Positions 1-5,801 of a DNA stretch of 7,698 nt are shown in pieces. The translations under genes and the position numbers were made by a program. Location of the stretch: positions 1 to 7,698 of the forward strand of contig DATDKZ010000234.1 in the NCBI GenBank assembly GCA_036519575.1, given 5' to 3'. Within the stretch, counting starts at the first letter, position 1. Each line of letters begins with the position of its first letter. Below the pieces are notes generated by a model, which worked only from the letters and a program-made list of their open reading frames with translations, was not told the DNA's origin and made no database searches. The DNA comes from AC-69 sp036519575. Its GTDB lineage: Bacteria > Actinomycetota > UBA4738 > HRBIN12.

Positions 1-89
1 GGGGCGCATGCTGCGATGAGCGATCCCGCCATGGTGGGGCCCGCAACCGCTGCGGCCGTTCGCAAGAACTCGCGCCTTGTGATCGGCAT
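1..89 (-). CDS. Tat-exported lipoprotein, N-terminus only (possible solute-binding protein)
   Basis: Only the first 29 codons lie in the window; the rest runs off the left edge. The reading frame from the ATG at base 89 starts MPITRREFLR. It carries a twin-arginine signal (T4-R5-R6-E7-F8-L9-R10, a close match to S/T-R-R-x-F-L-K), then an Ala/Gly-rich hydrophobic stretch (residues 11-27) and a lipobox I25-A26-A27-C28. This predicts a folded protein exported by the Tat system, cut by signal peptidase II and anchored by lipidated C28. In high-GC Gram-positive bacteria such leaders are common on ABC-transporter solute-binding proteins, including polyamine- and peptide-binding ones. That identity is inferred only from the leader and the nearby amine-oxidase-like genes. 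No convincing Shine-Dalgarno precedes the ATG, but a TATCGT hexamer sits 10 nt upstream, so the message may be leaderless. It follows the propeller gene on the same strand by 29 nt. Confidence 0.6.
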   Translation of the reverse strand, partial: MPITRREFLRTAAAVAGPTMAGSLIAACA

Positions 90-99
90 CCGGCCGCGA

Positions 100-105
100 A
101 CGATA
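100..105 (-). promoter_or_regulatory. putative -10 element of the Tat lipoprotein gene
   Basis: The minus strand reads TATCGT, a TANNNT hexamer, 10 nt before the ATG at base 89. Transcription would begin a few bases before the start codon, giving a leaderless or nearly leaderless mRNA. This would explain the missing ribosome binding site. No clear -35 is visible, and the element lies in the 29-nt gap after the propeller gene's stop codon. It is a weak, pattern-based call. Confidence 0.35.
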
Positions 106-118
106 TCCCGCGCCGGCC

Positions 119-1273
119 TCAGGCGCAGGTCACGGAGCCCCGGCCGATCAGCGTTGCACGGCGGTTGGCGGTGTCGCGGTAGCCGACCGCCCACACCGAC
201 CCGTCGGGTGCCGCGGCCGCCCCGGTGAAGACGTCGGAGCCGGGGACGCCGGGTCCGTCCACGATGGACCATCCGGCTCCGTCATAGCGCTGGACCAAAG
301 CCCGGCTCATGCCGCTCCTCGCCCCCGGGCTGGTCCCTACGGCCCACGCCTCATCGGCCGAGACCGCGGCGATCCCCTGAAGGGTCCCCCGGCGTCGGGC
401 TGTTCCGGTGTCCCTCCAGGCGGTCCCGTCCCATCGAAGGAGGGACGAATCGACTGCCCACGCGCCGTCGCCGATCCCCGACGCGATGGCCAGGAGCTGA
501 CCGCGCCCCCGGATGGGGATCCGGTGCCATCGCTTGCCGGTGAACCGAAGCGCGAGGAGCCGATCCCCTTGAGCTCCGACGGCCCATGCGTCATCGCGGG
601 AGACCGCCGTGACGGCCCGAAGGACGCTCGGCCCCGGGACGGCGGGCAGGGTCTCGGCGCCCCACTCGGTCCCGTCCCAGCGCAGGATCAGAGCCTGCTC
701 CGCGCCGAGCTCGCCGCTTCGCGACGCGCCGACCGCCCACACCGTCCTGCCGGCTGCCGCCACGCCGTACAGTGCCGCACCGCCGTCGATGGCGGGAACT
801 GGGGACAGGCTCCACCCGATCCCGTCCCAGCGCTCGATCAACGGGAGGTCCTCGACGCCGTTCGAGGTCCGTCCCACGGCCCAGACGTCGTCGGGCCCCG
901 CCACGGTTACCGCGTTCAACACGTTCACGGTGCCGGCGTTCGGCGTCGCGGTCACCACCCACAGCTGGCCGTCCCACCGCTCGACGAGGGTGGATGTGGG
1001 CGCCTCGGGGGGGCCAAAACCACCGACCGCCCACGTCTGCCCGTCAGCTGCAGTGGCCACGGCCAGAAGCTGGTTGCCCTCCTGATCCGGATCGATGCTC
1101 GGGAGCACGTCCCAGCTCGCCTCGCACGTCGGGGAGGGCGAGGCCGTCACCGACGGTGTGGCCCGTGGTGGGCTGGCCGCCGGGCGAACAGCCTCGAAGG
1201 CGAACAACGTAACCGCCGTGATCGCCGCCGCCGCCACGCCGTTTCGGATCGCTCGCCGTTGGATGGGATCCAC
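119..1273 (-). CDS. membrane-anchored or secreted seven-bladed beta-propeller protein
   Basis: 384 residues from a GTG start; I cannot assign a molecular function. Residues 1-10 are basic, followed by one hydrophobic segment (about 12-30) that is either a signal anchor or a Sec signal peptide. A Pro/Ser/Thr-rich linker (31-49) then leads to a repeat domain. Seven repeats begin with a W-A-V motif (residues 81, 131, 179, 230, 272, 310, 361; the fifth is WAVD rather than WAVG). Six are followed by a variant of R-W-D-G-x-x-W (99-105, 148-154, 198-204, 243-249, 280-286, 329-335). Spacing of 38-51 residues fits the blades of a beta-propeller. The seventh lacks its own outer strand, and the N-terminal W54-D55 segment could complete it. 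The only two cysteines, C50 and C383, flank the domain and may form a closing disulfide. It probably acts outside the membrane, in binding rather than catalysis. It is divergent from the FAD oxidoreductase gene. A GTG start with no good ribosome binding site but a TAGCGT hexamer 9 nt upstream supports this start. Confidence 0.8.
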   Translation of the reverse strand: MDPIQRRAIRNGVAAAAITAVTLFAFEAVRPAASPPRATPSVTASPSPTCEASWDVLPSIDPDQEGNQLLAVATAADGQTWAVGGFGPPEAPTSTLVERWDGQLWVVTATPNAGTVNVLNAVTVAGPDDVWAVGRTSNGVEDLPLIERWDGIGWSLSPVPAIDGGAALYGVAAAGRTVWAVGASRSGELGAEQALILRWDGTEWGAETLPAVPGPSVLRAVTAVSRDDAWAVGAQGDRLLALRFTGKRWHRIPIRGRGQLLAIASGIGDGAWAVDSSLLRWDGTAWRDTGTARRRGTLQGIAAVSADEAWAVGTSPGARSGMSRALVQRYDGAGWSIVDGPGVPGSDVFTGAAAAPDGSVWAVGYRDTANRRATLIGRGSVTCA

Positions 1274-1282
1274 GCCGACAAG

Positions 1283-1288
1283 ACGCTA
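1283..1288 (-). promoter_or_regulatory. putative -10 element of the propeller gene
   Basis: The minus strand reads TAGCGT exactly 9 nt before the GTG at 1273. No Shine-Dalgarno lies between them, so a nearly leaderless transcript is the simplest reading. A TTGGCC upstream is 21 nt away, too far for a good -35. It shares the 83-bp gap with the facing promoter at 1318-1347. Confidence 0.4.
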
Positions 1289-1317
1289 CCCCGCCCGGAC
1301 CCGGTTCGCGGCCAAGC

Positions 1318-1347
1318 TTGCCGTGCCGAATCGCCGGACAGTACCCT
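1318..1347 (+). promoter_or_regulatory. putative sigma-70-type promoter of the oxidoreductase-amidase operon
   Basis: TTGCCG (1318-1323) and TACCCT (1342-1347) are separated by 18 nt, within the normal range for a housekeeping promoter. The -10 hexamer ends 9 nt before the GTG at 1357. The mRNA would have almost no 5' leader, matching the absence of a ribosome binding site. The TTG of the -35 is in frame with the gene and could be mistaken for its start codon. Confidence 0.45.
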
Positions 1348-1356
1348 CCGCCCGTC

Positions 1357-2979
1357 GTGAGCGCGTTCGAACGCGACGTCGTGCTGATCGGCGGTGGCCA
1401 CAACGGGCTGGCCTGCGCCGCGTACCTGGCCCGGGCCGGCCTCGACGTGCTGGTGCTGGAGCGCCGGGACGTCGTGGGCGGGGCGGCCGTGACCGAGGAG
1501 CCCTGGCCGGGCTATCGGATCTCCAGTGCGAGCTACGTGGTGAGCCTGATGCCGCCCCGGATCGTGGAAGAGCTCGACCTCGACCGGCACGGATACCGGG
1601 TCTCGATCATCTCCCCCGACTACTTCGTGCCGTTCCCCGACGGAACCTCGCTCACGTTGTGGGGCGATCTGTCCCGCGACGCCGAGAACATCGCCCGGTT
1701 CTCGAAGAAGGACGCCGACGCGTACGTGGAGTTCGACCGTTCGTTCGACCGGGTGGCCGGTCTGTTGAAGGACCTGCTGTACGTGGTGCCTCCGAACGTC
1801 CGTATCCGGGACGTGGCTCGGTGGGTCCGCACGGCCGGGAGGATCCGAAGCTGGACGGGACGGGACGTGCACGAGATGGTCCGGCTGTTCACGATGAGCG
1901 CCGCCGATTTCCTCGACGAGTGGTTCGAGGACGACCGGGTGAAGGGCGCCCTGGCCACCCAGGCGGTGATCGGCGGGTGGTGCGGACCGATGTCTCCCGG
2001 ATCCGCCTACGTGCTGATGCACCACTGGATCGGCGAGGTGGCCGGCCATGCCGGCGCCTGGGGTTGGGTTCGAGGTGGCATGGGCGGGGTCTCCACAGCC
2101 CTCGCCCGCGCGGCCGAGTCGGCCGGCGCGGAGATCCGCACGAACGCCGAGGTGCAGCGGGTGGCCATCGCCGGGAGCGGCCGGTCGGTGGGCGTGGAGC
2201 TCTCCGACGGCTCGCTCGTTCGGGCCCGACGCGTGGTGTCGAACGCGCATCCCATCACCACGTACCTGGACCTCGTCGGGGAGGATCGCCTGCCCGATGA
2301 GGTGGTGCGCGACATCAAGCGCTATCGAACGCGGAGCGGCTCGGTGAAGGTGAACGTCGCGCTATCCGAGCTGCCGTCGTTCCCCTCGTGGGACCAGGAG
2401 GGCCGGCTCCACATGGGCCTGTCGGCCGTCTCGCCGTCCATCGAGTACCTCGAGCGGGCATGGGACGATGCGAAGTATGGGCGCCCCAGCGAGCACCCGT
2501 ACGTGGAGGTCGTGTTCCCCACGGCCCACGAGGAGGGCCTGGCCCCGCAGGGCAAGCACGTGATGCTGGCGTTCTGCCAGTACGGGCCTTACGAGCTCCG
2601 CTCGGGCTCGTGGGACGACGAGCGCGAGCGGTTCGGGAAGCGGGTGATCGAGACCGTGGGGCAGTTCGCGCCGAACCTCCCCGGCGCCGTGGAGCACATG
2701 GAGGTCCTGGCCCCACCCGACATCGAGGCCAGGTTCGGGCTGATCGGCGGGAACATCATGCAGGGCGAGCTCTCGCCCGACCAGATGTTCTCGTTTCGAC
2801 CCATCCCCTTCTACGGCGACTACCGGTCGCCGGTCCCCGGCCTGTACCTGTGCGGCGCCGGAACCCATCCGGGCGGTGGCGTCATGGCCGTGCCGGGGCG
2901 AAACGCGGCCACGGTCGTCCTCCGCGACCACAAGCGAGGGACCGTCGTCGACAGCCTGCGGATCCGAGGCCGGTCCTAG
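1357..2979 (+). CDS. FAD-dependent oxidoreductase, PYROXD2/phytoene-dehydrogenase-like (COG1233)
   Basis: 540 residues from the GTG at 1357. The N-terminal Rossmann dinucleotide-binding motif is G12-G-G-H-N-G17-L, with the ribose-binding acidic residue E35 (VLVLERRDVVGG). The C-terminal FAD motif is GLYLCGAGTHPGGGV from residue 495, followed by PGRNAA. That form, with H504-P-G-G-G, is typical of the PYROXD2-like branch of the phytoene desaturase/amine oxidase superfamily, as is the MPPRIVEELDL segment near residue 65. The length fits the family. The carotenoid context is missing, so carotene desaturation is unlikely. Members of this branch are poorly characterised and the substrate is unknown here. 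A more upstream in-frame TTG at 1318 is possible but coincides with the -35 box, adds residues before the conserved start of the Rossmann strand, and lacks a ribosome binding site. It forms an operon with the amidase, whose ATG follows its TAG directly. Confidence 0.85.
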   Translation: MSAFERDVVLIGGGHNGLACAAYLARAGLDVLVLERRDVVGGAAVTEEPWPGYRISSASYVVSLMPPRIVEELDLDRHGYRVSIISPDYFVPFPDGTSLTLWGDLSRDAENIARFSKKDADAYVEFDRSFDRVAGLLKDLLYVVPPNVRIRDVARWVRTAGRIRSWTGRDVHEMVRLFTMSAADFLDEWFEDDRVKGALATQAVIGGWCGPMSPGSAYVLMHHWIGEVAGHAGAWGWVRGGMGGVSTALARAAESAGAEIRTNAEVQRVAIAGSGRSVGVELSDGSLVRARRVVSNAHPITTYLDLVGEDRLPDEVVRDIKRYRTRSGSVKVNVALSELPSFPSWDQEGRLHMGLSAVSPSIEYLERAWDDAKYGRPSEHPYVEVVFPTAHEEGLAPQGKHVMLAFCQYGPYELRSGSWDDERERFGKRVIETVGQFAPNLPGAVEHMEVLAPPDIEARFGLIGGNIMQGELSPDQMFSFRPIPFYGDYRSPVPGLYLCGAGTHPGGGVMAVPGRNAATVVLRDHKRGTVVDSLRIRGRS

Positions 2980-4377
2980 ATGCTCGCGGAGCTGGCGGGG
3001 GCGGTGCGCGACGCACGAGTGTCGGCGAACGAGCTCGTCCGGCTGGCGTACGAGCGGATCGCACGGCTCAACGGGGACCTGAACGCGGTGATCGCGCTTC
3101 GGCCCGAGGAGGAGGCCATCGCCGAGGCCGAGAAGCGGCGAGCATCGGCGTCGGAGTCGGAGGGACCGCTCCCGCTCCTCGGACTTCCCCTGCTGGTGAA
3201 GGACAACACAGACGTCGCCGGGATGCGGACCGTGAACGGCTCGCGCCTGCTCCAGGACGCCGTGCCCGCGGAGCGGGACGCCCAAGTGGTGGAGCGCCTC
3301 CGCGCTGCAGGCGCGATCGTCGTGGGGAGGACGAACGTCCCCGAGTTCTCGTTCTCCGGGTTCACCGACAACGTGGTGTACGGGCCAGCCCGCAACCCGT
3401 GGGGCGTGGCGTGGTCCACCGGCGGCTCGAGCGGCGGCTCCGGTGCTGCACTGGCGGCGGGGCTGGTGCCCCTGGCCACCGCCACCGACGGCGGTGGCTC
3501 GGTGCGCATCCCCGCCGCCCTCTGCGGCCTGGCCGGGCTGAAGCCGACCACCGGCCTCGTGGCCCGGTGGCCCATCCCGGCGTGGATGGACCTGTCCGGC
3601 GACGGGCCGCTGGGGAACACGGTGGCCGACCTTCGCCTGTTGCTCGATGTGATGCGAGGGCCGGGGTCCGGAGATATCGGATCGGCGCCTGTGTGGGAGC
3701 CTGCGGATGGCTCGGTCTCTCGCGTGGTCGCCGCGCCGCGGACATGGGACTGGGGCCCGCTGCCACAGGCGATGGACGAGCGGTATCGCGCGGCCCTTCG
3801 AAGCATCGAGCGTGACCTTCGGCTCCCCGTCGAGGAGATCGATCCGTCGTCGATCTTCGCGTTCGGCGGCGACCCTGGCGAGGACTGGTACGTGCTGGTC
3901 GCTGCTGAGGAGCTTCAGGCGATCGGTCGGGAGCGGGTGGAGGCCAACATGGATGAGCTGTCGCCGCCGTTCCGGTCGACGATGGAGTACGCCCTCGGCA
4001 TCACGCTCGACCGGTACGTCGAGGCCCGACGCAACCGGTTCGCGTATGCCAGAGCCATGGACGAGCTGCTCGGGGAGGATGCGGTGTTCGTGTGCCCGAC
4101 GCTCGGCTACGAGGGATGGCGTGCCGACGGCACGCTGCCCGGCAGCGACGACGTGGCTGGCGGCGAGGGGTACAACACCGGCGAGGCGAACCTCTCGGGC
4201 CACCCTGCGCTGTCCCTTCCCGCGGGCCTGTCGCCGAACGGCATCCCCTTCGGGCTCCAGATCACCGGCCCCAGGTTCCGCGACGACCTCGTGTTGATGT
4301 TCGGGGAGGAGTGGGAAGCTGCCAACCCGTGGCCGCGAACCGCTCCGGGTTACGAGCCCTTCGCGCTGCCCGGCTAG
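2980..4377 (+). CDS. amidase-signature family hydrolase
   Basis: 465 residues, normal for the family, which hydrolyses carboxamide bonds. The Ser-cis-Ser-Lys triad is complete. K74 sits in LGLPLLVKDN, the cis-serine S150 in STGGSSGGS, and the nucleophile S174 in TDGGGSVRIPA. The 24-residue spacing between the two serines matches that known for fatty acid amide hydrolase and peptide amidase. The C-terminal segment with GHPALSLPAG and IPFGLQITGP is also typical. It is probably cytoplasmic: no signal peptide is visible. GatA of the Glu-tRNA amidotransferase is a relative, but no gatB or gatC is adjacent, so a catabolic amidase is more likely. The substrate cannot be read. The ATG touches the TAG of the oxidoreductase (TAGATG) with only a weak GAGG upstream, so translation is probably coupled. 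The stop codon overlaps that of the convergent oxidase. Confidence 0.9.
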   Translation: MLAELAGAVRDARVSANELVRLAYERIARLNGDLNAVIALRPEEEAIAEAEKRRASASESEGPLPLLGLPLLVKDNTDVAGMRTVNGSRLLQDAVPAERDAQVVERLRAAGAIVVGRTNVPEFSFSGFTDNVVYGPARNPWGVAWSTGGSSGGSGAALAAGLVPLATATDGGGSVRIPAALCGLAGLKPTTGLVARWPIPAWMDLSGDGPLGNTVADLRLLLDVMRGPGSGDIGSAPVWEPADGSVSRVVAAPRTWDWGPLPQAMDERYRAALRSIERDLRLPVEEIDPSSIFAFGGDPGEDWYVLVAAEELQAIGRERVEANMDELSPPFRSTMEYALGITLDRYVEARRNRFAYARAMDELLGEDAVFVCPTLGYEGWRADGTLPGSDDVAGGEGYNTGEANLSGHPALSLPAGLSPNGIPFGLQITGPRFRDDLVLMFGEEWEAANPWPRTAPGYEPFALPG

Positions 4378-5801
4378 GGGCCGAGGTTGTAGCCGAGGCG
4401 CCGCGGCATCCGGGCCAGGAAATCCACCGGCGGAGGGGCCCGTCCGCCCAAGTCCTCCACGTCGTCCTTGTGCATGATGGCCCGAGTCACGAGGAGCGCC
4501 CCGGGCGAGCGAAGCGGCTCCGGGGGGAATGGCTTCGGCTCCGCACCCACGATCGGCAGCCGCGTGAAGTCGTCCTCGGCCCCCACAGCCAGGCCCGAGA
4601 GGATCCGCCCCGCGAGGTGACACGGCCCAACGCCGCCGCCCGTGAACCCCAGCGCGTAGTGGAGGTTTCCCGACGGAAGCGTTCCGAGGAAGGGCAGGTG
4701 CAGCCCGGTCACGTCGATGGGCCCACCCCACGCGCACTCGATCGGCACGTCGCGGAAGCTCGGGAACCATCGGTGGAGGTCGCGGACCAACCGGGCGACG
4801 GCGTCATCGTCGAAATCCATCCGGGGGCCGAGGCCGGTCCCCAGGCCCGTGCGCGCCCCGGCCCCTCCGAACGCGATCCGGCCGTCGGGTGTGGTCCGGA
4901 GGTAATGCAACGTGGAACGGTAGTCGTAGACGCCCTCGCCGCCCGTCCACCCGATGTCCTCAAGCCTCTCTGGGCCCGGCGCGGTCAGGACGATCGTGCT
5001 CGACCGGGGAAGGATGGCCCGGCGGAACGCCGGGAGCGAAGCGGCGTAAGCACCGAGGCCGATGACCGCGCTTGTCGCCGTCACGCCACCTCGGGGCGTC
5101 TCCGCCTCGGCGCGGGTGCCGCCACGGAACCGCAGCACCGGGGTTTCCTCGAAGACCCGAACGCCCCGCTCCAGGAGGACGCGGCGGAGCCCACGAGCGA
5201 GGCGCGCGGGCTGGACATGCGCGGCACCGGGCATGAACACCCCTCCCCGCGACACCGGGGACCGGAAGCGCTCTGCCACCTGGGCGGGCGAGAGCTCCAC
5301 GTACTCCTGGTCGGCACCGAGCCTCAGCGCGAACTCCGCGTTCTCCCTCCACGCCCCGTCCTGGGCCGGCGAGGTCGAGATGCCGAGGTCCCCGGCCCGC
5401 GAGTACCAGGCGTCGATGCCGTGGCTCATGCACCACTCGCCGACCTCGCCGATCGAGTGGTCGGCCGCACGACAGATCGCCAGGGCCGCCCGGTCGCCGT
5501 GGAGCCGCGCGAGCGTCGGAAGCTCGTCCCAGAGCCCGTTCACGAACCCGCCGTTCCGCCCGCTCGGCCCGCCGCCGCAGATGTCCTGTTCCAAGAGGAC
5601 GACGTCGATGCCGGGATCGCGTTCCTTCAGAAAGAACGCGGTCCACATGCCGGTGTAGCCGCCGCCGAGGATCACCACGTCGGTCGCCGTGTCCGCCGCG
5701 AGCGGCAGACACGGCTCACCCGGATCGTTCGCCAGCGCCTCCTCCATCCACCAGCTGCGGACGGCCCGTCGCGGGGGAGGCCCGTACGGGGCGACCCTCA
5801 C
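4374..5801 (-). CDS. DAO-family FAD-dependent oxidase, PuuB/DadA-like (copy 2)
   Basis: 475 residues. The N-terminal Rossmann motif G46-G-G-Y-T-G51 is followed by E71 (VVLLEQD) for FAD ribose binding, then C75-GGGPSGRNGGF, as in gamma-glutamylputrescine oxidase, glycine oxidase and D-amino-acid dehydrogenase relatives. Later family blocks include VQPARLARGL, a WTGGEG segment, TTPDGRIAFGG, WGGPIDV and LGFTGGGVGPCHL (C394). It ends with RRLGYNLGP, shared with its neighbour. Such enzymes oxidise primary or secondary amines or amino acids to imines with FAD, passing electrons to O2 or a carrier. The substrate here is unknown. No signal peptide is visible, so it is probably cytoplasmic. Its GTG start overlaps the TGA of the upstream paralogue (GTGA), with a weak GGGG 5 nt before it, so expression is likely coupled. 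It is roughly 58% identical to that paralogue by eye. Its TAG overlaps the amidase stop from the opposite strand. Confidence 0.88.
   Translation of the reverse strand: MRVAPYGPPPRRAVRSWWMEEALANDPGEPCLPLAADTATDVVILGGGYTGMWTAFFLKERDPGIDVVLLEQDICGGGPSGRNGGFVNGLWDELPTLARLHGDRAALAICRAADHSIGEVGEWCMSHGIDAWYSRAGDLGISTSPAQDGAWRENAEFALRLGADQEYVELSPAQVAERFRSPVSRGGVFMPGAAHVQPARLARGLRRVLLERGVRVFEETPVLRFRGGTRAEAETPRGGVTATSAVIGLGAYAASLPAFRRAILPRSSTIVLTAPGPERLEDIGWTGGEGVYDYRSTLHYLRTTPDGRIAFGGAGARTGLGTGLGPRMDFDDDAVARLVRDLHRWFPSFRDVPIECAWGGPIDVTGLHLPFLGTLPSGNLHYALGFTGGGVGPCHLAGRILSGLAVGAEDDFTRLPIVGAEPKPFPPEPLRSPGALLVTRAIMHKDDVEDLGGRAPPPVDFLARMPRRLGYNLGP
5535..5683. repeat. conserved 149-bp tract, copy within the downstream oxidase
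   Basis: This stretch encodes about residues 40-89 of the downstream oxidase (FAD-binding Rossmann fold). It aligns without gaps to 6962-7110 at an offset of 1427 bases, with 9 mismatches that I counted by hand. Bases 5535-5588 are identical, and 5535-5630 carry only two differences (5589 and 5594), both synonymous. Confidence 0.85.

Noticed and set aside
16..228. A 70-codon plus-strand open frame at the left edge
   Set aside because: Arg/Pro-rich translation with no motif; the minus strand there holds the propeller C-terminus and a Tat leader.
1318..1356. TTG start for the FAD oxidoreductase
   Set aside because: The TTG doubles as the likely -35 box, has no ribosome binding site, and adds 13 residues before the conserved Rossmann strand.
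2980..4377. GatA subunit of the Glu-tRNA(Gln) amidotransferase
   Set aside because: Same superfamily and triad, but no gatB or gatC nearby, and it is paired with a flavin oxidoreductase.
4371..4383. Terminator hairpin between the convergent operons
   Set aside because: Only a 4-bp stem with no T-run; too weak to call.
2362..4770. An 802-codon open frame on the minus strand, antisense to the oxidoreductase and amidase
   Set aside because: It is a by-product of high GC with few stop codons. Its translation is rich in Arg/Gly/Pro/His with no recognisable domain, and the sense-strand genes have complete family motifs.
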